From CAJPQU01 sp052170475 (lineage in GTDB: Bacteria; Bacillota; Negativicutes; Selenomonadales; Selenomonadaceae), in assembly GCA_052170475.1 (NCBI GenBank), contig JBQNAL010000004.1, forward strand, positions 1 to 64,000: DNA of 64,000 bases. The letters run 5' to 3'. Position numbers and translations under genes: made by a program. Of the stretch, positions 49,347 to 58,429 are shown piece by piece. The notes beneath the pieces were generated by a model. The model ran no database searches. It was given only the letters and a program-made list of their open reading frames with translations, and was not told the DNA's origin. Positions within the stretch are counted from its first letter, which is position 1. Every line of letters starts with the position of its first letter.

Positions 49347-50309
49347 ATGGAGAAGCCTTCTGTCACGATTCTTTTGGCACTCTATCGGCCAAAGCAAAGC
49401 TGGCTCATAGAACTGCTCGATTCTCTTAACCGCCAATCATACGATCGAATCTCCCTGCTGGTTTGGAATGACTGCCCAGAGGATGATACGGTGTACGAAC
49501 CAATCTTTGGCAGCCATATCGATCGGTATCCCTTCCAAATTTTTCGTGGAGAGAAAAATTTGGGGGTCAATGGGGCGTTTTCGGCCTTAACACAACGTGC
49601 GCAGGGCGATTATCTCGCATACTGCGATCAGGATGATGTTTGGCTTCCGCATAAAATCAGCCGTTTAGTGGAAACCGTCGGAACAGCAAGGGCGGTAAAA
49701 GCAGTGTGCAGCGACATGTACGTCATGGATGGACAGGGACGGGTGATTGCGGATTCTATTGCCACCGTTCGGCCTACACAGCGTCTTTGCGGGGGAGGGG
49801 ATCCCTTTCGGCGCTTGATCGCCCACAATTTTGTTACCGGCTGCACCCTTTTGGCGGAGCGACGCTTTGCACAGGCGGCGCTGCCCTTTCCTAAAGCGTA
49901 CCTATATGATTGGTGGCTGGGCTTTCATGCCGCCGCAGCAGGCGGGCTGATAGCAATTTCGGAGCCTTTGATTCGGTATCGGATCCATGGCAATAACCAA
50001 ACGTCTCCCTTGCTTGACATCCGAACGAAACGAGACTATTATGAAAAACGGATCCTGCTCTTTGAGGAGCGTATGCAGCTTTTAGGGCAAGTCTTTCACG
50101 ATACGCCGTATGGGGCATTTATGGAAGAATGCAGAGCCTTTGCGGCTTGCCGCAGCGCCTATCAGCGCCACTGGCGGGCGCATGATATAATTGGGCTTCT
50201 GTCGCTTAGAAAATACAGCCTTAAAGAAGCCGTGTTTGAGCTCTGTCTGCCGTTTTTGCCCGAGGGACTTTTTCAAAGGATCATTCGTCGGGTACAGAAA
50301 AGATATTGA
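49347..50309 (+). CDS. GT2 glycosyltransferase
   Basis: 320 residues. N-terminal VTILLALYRPKQSWLIELLDSL, the DxD-type motif CDQDDVW and YDWWLGFHAAAAGG support an inverting GT-A enzyme, similar to those that add rhamnose or galactose in O-antigen synthesis. Three bp separate it from the previous gene, so the two are co-translated. The C-terminal about 60 residues are a basic helical tail that may bind the membrane. Confidence 0.85.
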   Translation: MEKPSVTILLALYRPKQSWLIELLDSLNRQSYDRISLLVWNDCPEDDTVYEPIFGSHIDRYPFQIFRGEKNLGVNGAFSALTQRAQGDYLAYCDQDDVWLPHKISRLVETVGTARAVKAVCSDMYVMDGQGRVIADSIATVRPTQRLCGGGDPFRRLIAHNFVTGCTLLAERRFAQAALPFPKAYLYDWWLGFHAAAAGGLIAISEPLIRYRIHGNNQTSPLLDIRTKRDYYEKRILLFEERMQLLGQVFHDTPYGAFMEECRAFAACRSAYQRHWRAHDIIGLLSLRKYSLKEAVFELCLPFLPEGLFQRIIRRVQKRY

Positions 50310-50329
50310 AACTGGTTAGGTGACAAATT

Positions 50330-51298
50330 GTGTCAGAGATCATGGTGAGCGTTTTGGTTCCCACCTATAATCAGGAGAATTACATCGCGCAGGCGTTGGA
50401 TGGTGTTCTCCGGCAGAAGACGCAATATACTTATGAGGTGTTGGTGGGAGAAGACCTCTCTACGGACGGGACCCGCGAGGTGCTGAGGCAATACGAGGCG
50501 GCTCATCCTGGGGCGGTGACGGTCTATTATCGGGAGCATAATTTGGGCAGATCCGCTGACGTATTGGATAACCACATGGATTTATACCATCGGGCGCAGG
50601 GGAAATATGTCATCTTCTTAGAAGGGGATGATTTTTGGCTCGACGACGGAAAAATCGAAAAGCAGGTCAATTTTTTGGAACAGCATCCCGATTATATCGC
50701 GACGGCACATAATTGTGTGGTGGTGGACGAGAGAGGAGAAAAACGGGAAGAGCGGTATCCGGAATGTAAGGACGAAGAGTACGCCTTGTCGCATTACAAG
50801 CGGAACATTCTGCCCGGGCAGTTGGCGACCCTCATGATGCGCAATATTTATCAGGTTCCGGGGTTTCGTACCGACATGTGGGAAAAGCGTCTGGTACCCG
50901 GCGATCGGCTTTTCTATTTTACCTTGCTTTCCTGTGGTAAAATATATTGCCGGCAGGAAGCAATGACCGCCTATCGGTATGTAACCAGCGGCGGTTCAAG
51001 CTACACGGCCAATGTGCGGTATGATTTTTTAGGCGATGAATATTGGCATCGGGCGCTCTATACCTTCGCACTGGACACGGGGAAAAAAGAATTTCGCGAT
51101 TGTGCGGGGGTCTTGTATCTCACGGCTTTGGTGAGAGGGCTGAAGACGCGCGCCATCTCGCTGCGGCAGGCGACGGCGTATATTGCCGGGTTAGGTGGGC
51201 GAGGGCGGCTTTTGGCGCAATTTTTTTACATCTACGTGCCGATCTACGCGGAAAAGATCTTTTATCGGCTGTTTCATATTGACGCGAAAAAAATTTGA
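50330..51298 (+). CDS. GT2 glycosyltransferase
   Basis: 322 residues. The start GTG at 50330 has TAGGTGA upstream; an ATG lies four codons later. VSVLVPTYNQENYIAQALDGVL, GEDLSTDGTREVL and the acidic motif GDDFW mark the GT-A domain. It has a C-terminal tail with Tyr- and Arg-rich helices. From here on, base composition begins to fall below that of the left part of the window. Confidence 0.85.
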   Translation: MSEIMVSVLVPTYNQENYIAQALDGVLRQKTQYTYEVLVGEDLSTDGTREVLRQYEAAHPGAVTVYYREHNLGRSADVLDNHMDLYHRAQGKYVIFLEGDDFWLDDGKIEKQVNFLEQHPDYIATAHNCVVVDERGEKREERYPECKDEEYALSHYKRNILPGQLATLMMRNIYQVPGFRTDMWEKRLVPGDRLFYFTLLSCGKIYCRQEAMTAYRYVTSGGSSYTANVRYDFLGDEYWHRALYTFALDTGKKEFRDCAGVLYLTALVRGLKTRAISLRQATAYIAGLGGRGRLLAQFFYIYVPIYAEKIFYRLFHIDAKKI

Positions 51299-51318
51299 CG
51301 GGGCAGGAGATTCGGACA

Positions 51319-52101
51319 GTGCATACCATGAGTTTAGGCAAGGAATTAGTAAAGTACAGCTGGCTTTTGCAGGAGCTCATCATCCGCGATCTGAAACTGA
51401 AGTATCGGCGGAGCGTTTTGGGCTACCTGTGGAGCATTCTCAATCCCTTGATGATGATGATCATCTTGACGATTGTGTTCTCCAATATGTTTCGCTTTGA
51501 TATTCCGAGTTACCCGGTTTATCTCTTGGTGGGGCAGGTGGTTTACGGCTTCTATGCGGAAGCTACTAGCATGGCGATGACGTCCATTTTGGGCGGTGCC
51601 TCGCTTATCAAGAAGGTCTATCTGCCGAAATATATTTTTCCGCTATCGAGGGTTCTTTCCAGCTTTACCACCATGCTGCTATCGCTCATCGCCCTCTTTC
51701 TCGTCATGGCGGAAGAGGGGATCGTGTTTCGGGAGACCTTGATCCTTCTGCCTGCGGTTCTCGTTCACTTGCTTATTTTCTCCGTTGGCATGGGATTGAT
51801 TCTCTCTGTTTTAGTCGTGTTTTTTCGTGACATGCTCCATCTGTACGGTGTGATTTTGACCGCCCTCAATTACCTTACGCCGATCTTTTATCCCGCCAGC
51901 CTTCTGCCGGATTGGCTTGAAGAAGGGCTCATCTACAATCCGCTCTATGATTACATCACATTCTTTCGCAAAATTGCCGTCTATGGACAGTGGCCGACGA
52001 TGGAGGAGCATATATATTGCCTGATCTGTTCTTTCGGCGCTTTATTCATCGGGATGTATGTGTTCAAAAAGAATCAAAATGACTTTATCTTTTATATTTA
52101 G
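51319..52101 (+). CDS. wzm: Polysaccharide ABC exporter permease, Wzm type
   Basis: 260 residues. The start GTG at 51319 has AGGAG nine bases upstream; the in-frame TTG at 51295 has no ribosome site. Six membrane helices of the ABC-2 type, with the family opening LIIRDLKLKYRRSVLGYLWSILNPL and PIFYPASLLP. It carries lipid-linked glycan across the inner membrane together with the ATPase encoded next. The presence of this pair rather than Wzx/Wzy suggests ABC-dependent export. Confidence 0.92.
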   Translation: MHTMSLGKELVKYSWLLQELIIRDLKLKYRRSVLGYLWSILNPLMMMIILTIVFSNMFRFDIPSYPVYLLVGQVVYGFYAEATSMAMTSILGGASLIKKVYLPKYIFPLSRVLSSFTTMLLSLIALFLVMAEEGIVFRETLILLPAVLVHLLIFSVGMGLILSVLVVFFRDMLHLYGVILTALNYLTPIFYPASLLPDWLEEGLIYNPLYDYITFFRKIAVYGQWPTMEEHIYCLICSFGALFIGMYVFKKNQNDFIFYI

Positions 52102-52109
52102 GTGAAAAC

Positions 52110-52853
52110 ATGAAGAGTTTAGTTAAAGTGGAGTATGTTTCCCTGCGGTTTAATCTTGCGGCGGAGCGTGTGGACAATCTGAAAGAGTTTGTCGTGCGAA
52201 AGCTGAAGTTTCAAAGCATCCCCTTTGAGGAATTTTGGGCGCTGCGCGACATCACATTTTCCATCGAACAGGGGGAATCCTTCGCTCTCGTCGGTGCCAA
52301 CGGCAGTGGAAAAAGCACGCTCTTAAAGCTCATCAGCGGCATCCATGTCCCTACCTATGGGCGCGTCTATGTAAACGGTACCATTGCACCGCTCATTGAG
52401 TTGGGGGCGGGCTTTGACAACGATCTTACCGGGCGGGAAAACATCTTCCTGAATGGGGCGATCTTAGGGCATACCAAGCGGACGATGGAGGAGAAGTTTG
52501 ACGAGATCGTGGACTTTAGCGGGCTCCAAGAATTTATGGATGTCCCTGTAAAGAACTATTCCAGCGGTATGGTGGCGCGATTGGGCTTTTCCATCGCTAC
52601 CATGGTCAACCCGGATCTCCTCATCGTCGATGAAATACTGGCCGTGGGGGATCAGGCGTTTCAGGAGAAGTGCGCCAAACGAATGGAAGAGATGCTCAGC
52701 AGCGGGACGACCGTGGTCTTGGTTTCCCACTCGGCAGCCGATGTCAAGCGGATCTGCCGCAAGGCCGCATGGCTTGATCGTGGCGAGCTCCGCTATGTGG
52801 GCGACGTCGACACGGCGCTGGGTCTCTATGCGAAAAGTGCGTCGGGAAGATAG
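52110..52853 (+). CDS. wzt: Polysaccharide ABC exporter ATPase, Wzt/TagH type
   Basis: 247 residues. Walker A GANGSGKSTLLKLI, signature YSSGMVARLGFS, Walker B LLIVDEIL, and the H-loop His in LVSHSAADVK. The N-terminal extension (about 1-45) is typical of O-antigen and teichoic-acid exporters. The C-terminal carbohydrate-binding domain found in some Wzt proteins is absent, so chain-end recognition by Wzt is not expected. Confidence 0.93.
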   Translation: MKSLVKVEYVSLRFNLAAERVDNLKEFVVRKLKFQSIPFEEFWALRDITFSIEQGESFALVGANGSGKSTLLKLISGIHVPTYGRVYVNGTIAPLIELGAGFDNDLTGRENIFLNGAILGHTKRTMEEKFDEIVDFSGLQEFMDVPVKNYSSGMVARLGFSIATMVNPDLLIVDEILAVGDQAFQEKCAKRMEEMLSSGTTVVLVSHSAADVKRICRKAAWLDRGELRYVGDVDTALGLYAKSASGR

Positions 52854-52866
52854 AGGAGCCACGAGC

Positions 52867-53982
52867 ATGGAGAAGCAAATTTTTGTCACCCGCTCTTTTC
52901 TGCCGCCGTTTGCGGAATACGTCGACGAGATCCGGAATCTTTGGGAAAGCCATTGGCTGACGAATATGGGAGAAAAGCATCAGCGCCTGCAGAGGAGACT
53001 GGAAGAATATTTGGGGGTTTCGAACGTTGAACTCCTCTCCAACGGACATATGGCGTTAGAACTATCTCTTCAGGCGCTAAAACTCAGAGGAGAGGTCATC
53101 ACGACCCCGTTTACCTTCGCTTCCACTACCCATGCCATTGTGCGAAATGGGTTGGAACCCGTCTTTTGCGACATCCATCCTGCTGACTTTACGATGGATG
53201 CCGATAAGATTGAGCGGCTCGTCACGGATCGAACCTGCGCCATTTTGCCGGTACACGTCTATGGCAACGTCTGTAACGTGGAGAAGATACAATCGATTGC
53301 GGATAAATACGGTTTGAAAGTGATTTATGATGCCGCCCACGCCTTCGGCGTCCGCTATCGAGGGCGCGGCATTGCCTCTTATGGCGATGTTTCCTGCTTT
53401 AGCTTTCACGCGACGAAAGTGTTTCATACCATGGAAGGCGGTGCGGCCTGCTACGGCGACAATCGAGACTTTGGCCTTGACCTTTACCGATTGAAGGATT
53501 TCGGGATCCGAGGCCCAGAGATGGTGGATGCCGTGGGCGCTAATGCTAAGCTGAATGAGTTCAGCGCCGCTATGGGACTGTGTAATCTGAAATACATCGA
53601 TGAAAATATCAAAAAGCGAGAGAGAATAGTTGCCTTGTACAGGAAAAATTTATATAATATCAAAGGTATTACTTTAAACGCGGTTCAGGATGAGGTTCTA
53701 CCCAATTACGCTTATTTCCCAATTCTTTTTGAACCGAGGGAATTTGGCGCGACGCGAAATGAAGTTATGGCGCGGCTGGAAGCGCATAACATTTTTCCAA
53801 GGAAATATTTTTATCCCCTGACGAATACATTCGATGCGTTTCATGGGGAATACGATGCTGACAGAACGCCGACGGCGCTCTCTGTCAGCAAGCGCGTCCT
53901 GACGCTTCCTCTCTATGCGGACATGACGCTTTCTGATGTGGATCGTGTGTGCGAAGTGGTGTTATCTTGCCAGCAGACGTAA
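52867..53982 (+). CDS. DegT/DnrJ/EryC1 family sugar aminotransferase
   Basis: 371 residues. The start at 52867 follows GAGGAGCC. PLP-enzyme landmarks include TPFTFASTTHAIV, YDAAHAFGV and SFHATKVFHTMEGGA, where the Lys would bind PLP. These enzymes transfer an amino group to a keto sugar, giving 3- or 4-amino-deoxy sugars on a nucleotide. No sugar dehydratase is seen in the window. An amino sugar would offer an N-acylation site for the acyl groups made by the genes downstream. Base composition drops within this gene. Confidence 0.9.
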   Translation: MEKQIFVTRSFLPPFAEYVDEIRNLWESHWLTNMGEKHQRLQRRLEEYLGVSNVELLSNGHMALELSLQALKLRGEVITTPFTFASTTHAIVRNGLEPVFCDIHPADFTMDADKIERLVTDRTCAILPVHVYGNVCNVEKIQSIADKYGLKVIYDAAHAFGVRYRGRGIASYGDVSCFSFHATKVFHTMEGGAACYGDNRDFGLDLYRLKDFGIRGPEMVDAVGANAKLNEFSAAMGLCNLKYIDENIKKRERIVALYRKNLYNIKGITLNAVQDEVLPNYAYFPILFEPREFGATRNEVMARLEAHNIFPRKYFYPLTNTFDAFHGEYDADRTPTALSVSKRVLTLPLYADMTLSDVDRVCEVVLSCQQT

Positions 53983-53995
53983 AGGAGTTTGGTTT

Positions 53996-54715
53996 ATGGA
54001 AATCACAGTCTTGCCCGGTGGGCTGCAGGTTTGCCGCTATTCTATGCCGGGGATCGACTCCGGTATGTATGTAGCCGTAGAGGGCGAAGAGGCATTGGTC
54101 GTTGATCCCCATGTTAGCGAAAACATGATGGAAGCACTTGAAGCGTGCGGTGTCAAAAAGCTTCTCGTTTTTCTGACCCATGAGCATTTTGATCATATCT
54201 CTGGGGTGAATGTCCTTCGCGCACGTTTTGATTGCCATGTAGTATGTACAAAGACGGCGGCGGGGCTTCTGCCAGATCCGAATCGCAACTTAGCGAAATT
54301 CTGGGATGTTCTTCTGATGGATAAATCGCCGGAGGAAAAAGCGATTGGGGAAACGGTTAAAGATGAAGAATATTCCTGCCAAGCGGATGAGGCGTTTGAC
54401 GCTGATACTCTGTATCGGTGGCATGGACATGAGATTAAAGCCGTGGTAGCGCCAGGCCATTCCAAGGGGAGCGCGTTGTTTTTTTTGGATGAAACAGCGT
54501 TGTTTTCCGGCGACAGTTTGGTAAATGGCGCAGGGGTGATCTGTCGGTTGCCGGGTGGGAAATGGAAGAGCTTTGAGGAAAAAGCACTTCCCTTACTTAG
54601 CGGTCTTGCGGATGATTTGATGGTTTTCCCAGGGCATGGATCGGCGGATACTTTGAAAAATCTTCGGAAATATTTGGTAAAATTTGGAACGCCCATAGAG
54701 GAGCCAAAGCCATGA
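53996..54715 (+). CDS. MBL-fold metallo-hydrolase
   Basis: 239 residues. AAAGGAG lies upstream of the ATG at 53996. The metal-binding motif is THEHFDH, with further ligands in APGHSKGS, GDSLV and FPGHG. Glyoxalase II-like fold. It could hydrolyse a thioester, such as an acyl-ACP or acyl-CoA, which would suit its place before the acyl genes, but this is an inference. The stop overlaps the next start (ATGA). Confidence 0.88.
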   Translation: MEITVLPGGLQVCRYSMPGIDSGMYVAVEGEEALVVDPHVSENMMEALEACGVKKLLVFLTHEHFDHISGVNVLRARFDCHVVCTKTAAGLLPDPNRNLAKFWDVLLMDKSPEEKAIGETVKDEEYSCQADEAFDADTLYRWHGHEIKAVVAPGHSKGSALFFLDETALFSGDSLVNGAGVICRLPGGKWKSFEEKALPLLSGLADDLMVFPGHGSADTLKNLRKYLVKFGTPIEEPKP

Positions 54716-55368
54716 CACTGGCGATTTACTGTGCGGGCGGATTGGGAAAAGAAATTGTTGCGATTGCGAGAGCGGTTAACAAATGGGATAATATTATTTT
54801 TGTGGATGATATTACAGAATGCGAGTGGTATGAAGATGCCAAGGTATACAGATTTCACGAGATAGAGAGATTTTTGGCCGAGACAGATTCAAATGTAGAG
54901 TTCCTGATCGCGAACGGAGAACCATTAGTTCGAGAGCGCCTTTTTGCGAAGATAAAAAGTCAAGGGTATAAGTTTGCTACCCTTTTTTGCCCGGGTTGTG
55001 CTGTTTTACCGGGGGCGATTGTTAAGGAGGGCTGTATCTTATATGATTGTGGCATTTCGGCCGATGCGGTCATTGAGCAAAATGTGCTGATTAACACAAA
55101 AACTATCATTGGGCATGATGTGACGATTGGGGCACATAGTGTTCTCGCTCCCTTTTGCTTTTTAGGCGGGCATACTAAAGTGGGAGAAAAGGTGTATATG
55201 GCTCCTGGAGCTATGGCGAAAGATAAGATTTGTATCGGGAGAGAGGCTATTCTTAGTTTGGGCGCAGTGGTGCTTCGCAGTGTGAGAGATAGAGCCATTA
55301 TGGTTGGAAATCCGGCAAAACGTATTGGAGAGAACACCGAAGGAAAGGTTTTTGGCGTTTTCGATTGA
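54712..55368 (+). CDS. NeuD/PglD-like sugar acyltransferase
   Basis: 218 residues. The N-terminal Rossmann-like domain (LAIYCAGGLGKEIVAIAR, about 1-85) and C-terminal left-handed beta-helix (hexapeptide repeats such as AVLPGAIVKEGCIL, VLINTKTIIGHDVTIGAHSVLAP, about 95-210) are the layout of PglD, NeuD and PerB. The catalytic His is probably in IIGHDV. These acylate an amino or hydroxyl group of a nucleotide sugar, usually with acetyl-CoA. It could use another acyl donor here. Confidence 0.85.
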   Translation: MTLAIYCAGGLGKEIVAIARAVNKWDNIIFVDDITECEWYEDAKVYRFHEIERFLAETDSNVEFLIANGEPLVRERLFAKIKSQGYKFATLFCPGCAVLPGAIVKEGCILYDCGISADAVIEQNVLINTKTIIGHDVTIGAHSVLAPFCFLGGHTKVGEKVYMAPGAMAKDKICIGREAILSLGAVVLRSVRDRAIMVGNPAKRIGENTEGKVFGVFD

Positions 55369-55418
55369 CGAAAGTGCTGTATTTTTAGGGTTAGTAGGTA
55401 ATGTTGGTGGAGGGGTAA

Positions 55419-55640
55419 ATGATGTCGAACGAAGAAAAAATCGCCTTGATGGAGGAAATTATGGATTTGGATGAAGGGGAATTGCGATTGGAGTCCGTGC
55501 TTTCTGAGTATGAAGAATGGGATTCCTTAAGCAAATTGACTTTGATTGCTGAAGCGAAGCAGAAATTTGGGATGGTATTGACGACAGATGTTATTCGAGG
55601 GTTTGTGACCGTTCGGGATGTTTGTGATTATTTAGGGTGA
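55419..55640 (+). CDS. Acyl carrier protein 1
   Basis: 73 residues, acidic. The phosphopantetheine Ser is in EEWDSLSKLTL, the usual DSL motif. Four-helix ACP pattern. First member of a carrier-ketosynthase-GNAT-SDR group. Shares the pattern LDEGELRLESVLSEYEEWDS with carrier 2 (LDEDEISRDTVLEECEAWDS), so the two are paralogues. Confidence 0.9.
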   Translation: MMSNEEKIALMEEIMDLDEGELRLESVLSEYEEWDSLSKLTLIAEAKQKFGMVLTTDVIRGFVTVRDVCDYLG

Positions 55641-55659
55641 TGTGGTGCAAGATTGAGAT

Positions 55660-56676
55660 ATGCGCTATTCTTTTAGGAACATTGTGGTTCGTGGGCTGTC
55701 AGCAGCGGTTCCTTCATTCGTAGAGGAAAATAGCATGGCAGCAGCCTATATGGGTGAGCGACGGTGCCGAAAACAGATGAAGCTGACGGGGATTGAACGA
55801 CGGCATGTATCCCCGTTTGGGCAAAAAATGTCTGACTTGTGTTTCCCGCCGGCGAAACAATTAATGGAACATTTGGGGTGGGCGGCAGAAGAGGTCAAAG
55901 TCCTTGTCTTAGTGTCACAACATCCTAATTATGTGCTGCCGTCTACCTCATATTTGCTTCAAAAATTGTTAGGGATTTCTTCGGATTGTATAGTGTTTGA
56001 TGTTAATTTGGGGTGCTCCGGGTTTAATGCAGGTCTTTATATCGTGGCGTCATTATTACAGCAAATGCCGGCAGGGACAAAAGGGGTTTGTATGCAAGGG
56101 GATATGGCTTATGGTGCCATCCGCCCAGATGTGTCTCCTGATGATATGGCAACCCTGATGCTTTTTGGGTCTGCTGGCAGCGTAGTGGCTCTTGAGAAGG
56201 TAGAAGAAGCGGATCCGATTCCTGTGGCTATTTTTTCCGATGGGGATCGGTATGGTGCTATTTTAAGAAAGTATGATGAAAATATTCGCTTGGATGGAGC
56301 GTGCGTCTTTAATTTTTCTGTAAATGATGTAACGCAGTCTGTTGTTGACTTTTTTCGATGGGGGGAAGTAGACGAACAGATGATTGATTTCTACGTTTTT
56401 CATCAGGCACAGAAATTGATCTTAGATAGTATGGCGGCAGTTTGTCGAACTCCTGAAGGGAAAGAGCTGCGGTCTCTGGCCGATTATGGCAATACTTCCG
56501 GTGCTTCTATCCCTTTGAGTATTTGCGTGAATCGTGATAGGCTCACAGAGAGGTCTATCGTGCGTTTCTTCACTTGTGGATTTGGTGTCGGGTTGTCATG
56601 GAGTATGGGTGTTATATCCGTTGAGGCGGAGAATATTTTGCCGATCATTGTTTCGGATGAGATTTTTGAGGGGTGA
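55660..56676 (+). CDS. Ketoacyl-ACP synthase III-like 1
   Basis: 338 residues, thiolase fold. The catalytic triad of FabH-type enzymes is visible: Cys in NLGCSGFNAG, His in FHQAQKLIL and Asn in YGNTSGASIP. A free-standing KAS III condenses an acyl starter with malonyl-ACP or moves an acyl group. The gene follows carrier 1 by 19 bp. Ribosome-site and codon use are AT-richer than in the left part of the window. It is paralogous to the gene at 58430. Confidence 0.92.
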   Translation: MRYSFRNIVVRGLSAAVPSFVEENSMAAAYMGERRCRKQMKLTGIERRHVSPFGQKMSDLCFPPAKQLMEHLGWAAEEVKVLVLVSQHPNYVLPSTSYLLQKLLGISSDCIVFDVNLGCSGFNAGLYIVASLLQQMPAGTKGVCMQGDMAYGAIRPDVSPDDMATLMLFGSAGSVVALEKVEEADPIPVAIFSDGDRYGAILRKYDENIRLDGACVFNFSVNDVTQSVVDFFRWGEVDEQMIDFYVFHQAQKLILDSMAAVCRTPEGKELRSLADYGNTSGASIPLSICVNRDRLTERSIVRFFTCGFGVGLSWSMGVISVEAENILPIIVSDEIFEG

Positions 56677-56686
56677 GAAGAAGCGT

Positions 56687-57637
56687 ATGGTGGAACATGG
56701 GGTCGACATTCAAGAAAGAGTGATTTTAGATATAGTGGCAGAGATGACGCGGATTCGGCGTACTGGCGGAAGGGTGCAGACGAATTACTACAACCAATGC
56801 GCTGATGTAACGGATACGTTACGGTGCTGGCAATTAGAAAAGGCTATTGCTTTTCAATGGAATGACGAGGGGGTGAAGCGGGTTTATTTTTATGCGACAG
56901 ACGATGAAGCGCTGCTTGCAGTTCTCTCTTGCACGGAACGTGATAGCGTTATAGACTATTTGACAAAAGAGAAGGATAAAAATGCAGAACTTTTCCGTGC
57001 GGCGGGCTACAAATTGTATTTGGATTATGGACGTTTTTATGTCAAGCCGCGTACGGTAGACATGTCGAATGCCACTCAACATGAAGGTGAGCACACAAGT
57101 GGTTTCGAGGAGATCCATGAGGCTCTTCAAAGTGAAGAGGTTCGCCAAAATGCGTTCGATCATTCCTTTCATGGGGAGCGTGCAGTGGTCAATGATGCGG
57201 AAGAGATTGATGCTCATCTTCGTGAAGAGTTTGACCCTTATGAAGCACATTTCTGGCCATTAGAAAAGCTAAGGGAACATATCCAAAAAGGATGGGTTTG
57301 GGTTGTTAAACAGAATGGGCACATTATAGCTGCTAATTTGTTGGAGATACAGGGGCGGAAGGTATATGGCGCATTTTTATATAATCGTGGCGACGTAGAC
57401 GTATTGACTGCTTTGTTCGCCGCCTCTGATGGCTATTTGAACAGCATAGGTGTTCCCTATGCATATTGTTGGATGCGTTTAAATAATAAGCGGATACTTC
57501 GATATAATATCAAGTTTTGCGGTTTTGTGCCTGATGGATTGTACGATATGATTTATTTGAAGGGTGATGCTACATGGCACACACGACGTCCAGCAGGATT
57601 TAATGCGCCCGTACAGGAGGGCATCGTTCGGGAATAG
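56687..57637 (+). CDS. GNAT-like acyltransferase
   Basis: 316 residues. The start at 56687 lies just after the ketosynthase stop; the longer frame overlapping that gene is rejected. Two halves can be seen: an N-terminal about 120-residue domain (GGRVQTNYYNQCADV...RVYFYATDDEALLAVL) and a C-terminal GNAT-type half (WVWVVKQNGHIIAANLLEIQGRKVYG...RYNIKFCGFVPDGLYDMIYLK). It could take an acyl group from an acyl carrier protein to an amine, for example the amino group made by the DegT enzyme. Family placement is by pattern only. Confidence 0.65.
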   Translation: MVEHGVDIQERVILDIVAEMTRIRRTGGRVQTNYYNQCADVTDTLRCWQLEKAIAFQWNDEGVKRVYFYATDDEALLAVLSCTERDSVIDYLTKEKDKNAELFRAAGYKLYLDYGRFYVKPRTVDMSNATQHEGEHTSGFEEIHEALQSEEVRQNAFDHSFHGERAVVNDAEEIDAHLREEFDPYEAHFWPLEKLREHIQKGWVWVVKQNGHIIAANLLEIQGRKVYGAFLYNRGDVDVLTALFAASDGYLNSIGVPYAYCWMRLNNKRILRYNIKFCGFVPDGLYDMIYLKGDATWHTRRPAGFNAPVQEGIVRE

Positions 57638-57698
57638 CTGACGTTGTCTTGCTATGAGTGATGGAAATAGAGCAGGGAGTATATATGGAGGGAGACAA

Positions 57699-58409
57699 AT
57701 GAATAAGTGGATTTTACTGACAGGGGCTTCTTCAGGCATAGGCAGGGTGACAGCAAAATACATGGACGAACAAGGGTATAACCTGCTCTTGGTGGCTCGA
57801 TCAAAGGAAAAGTTAGAAGCGCTTGCTGCGGAATTAACTCATCCGGCACTCGTTTTTCCGTTTGATCTTTGTGCATTAAAAGACATTGGCATGATTTTTG
57901 AGCAATGCAAAGTGCAGGGGATTAAATTAGATGGGTTGGTTCATTGTGCTGGGATAGGTGATGTTACGGCAGTTCGGGCAAATGTCATAGAAGATATGGA
58001 AAAAACAATGACCACGAATTACTTCTCTTTTGTAGAGATGGGTAAATATTTTAGTCTTCGGAAATATTCTAATGACGGGGCATCGATTGTGGCGATTTCC
58101 TCTATTTCTCCGCTTACTTGTTACCCTGGGGCTTGTAATTATGCAGCATCAAAGGGAGCCGTTAATACAGCGGTTAGAATCATGTCGAAAGAATTTATGA
58201 AACGCAAGATTAGAGTCAATGCAGTTTTACCGGGGTATGTGAACACTCCCATGGGACCAGAGGAGAATGATCCAGCATACATTGCGCAACAACCGTTAGG
58301 GATTATCCAAGCTCCATATGTGGCCTATATGGTAGAGTTTTTGTTGTCGGATAAGGCTAAGTATATTACAGGAACATTGATACCGATTTCTGGTGGAATG
58401 AGTTATTGA
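57699..58409 (+). CDS. SDR family oxidoreductase 1
   Basis: 236 residues. The start at 57699 has GGAGGGAGA upstream. The NAD(P) motif is TGASSGIG, with the Asn/Ser-Tyr-Lys set in SSISPLTCYPGACNYAASK. Likely reduces a 3-ketoacyl thioester formed by ketosynthase 1. Paralogous to SDR 2 (59696). Confidence 0.9.
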   Translation: MNKWILLTGASSGIGRVTAKYMDEQGYNLLLVARSKEKLEALAAELTHPALVFPFDLCALKDIGMIFEQCKVQGIKLDGLVHCAGIGDVTAVRANVIEDMEKTMTTNYFSFVEMGKYFSLRKYSNDGASIVAISSISPLTCYPGACNYAASKGAVNTAVRIMSKEFMKRKIRVNAVLPGYVNTPMGPEENDPAYIAQQPLGIIQAPYVAYMVEFLLSDKAKYITGTLIPISGGMSY

Positions 58410-58429
58410 GTTGGACAGGAGCGTGTCAC

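Noticed and set aside
56534..56686. N-terminal extension of the GNAT-like protein
   Set aside because: It overlaps the 3' end of ketosynthase 1 in another frame. The ATG right after that gene is the natural start.
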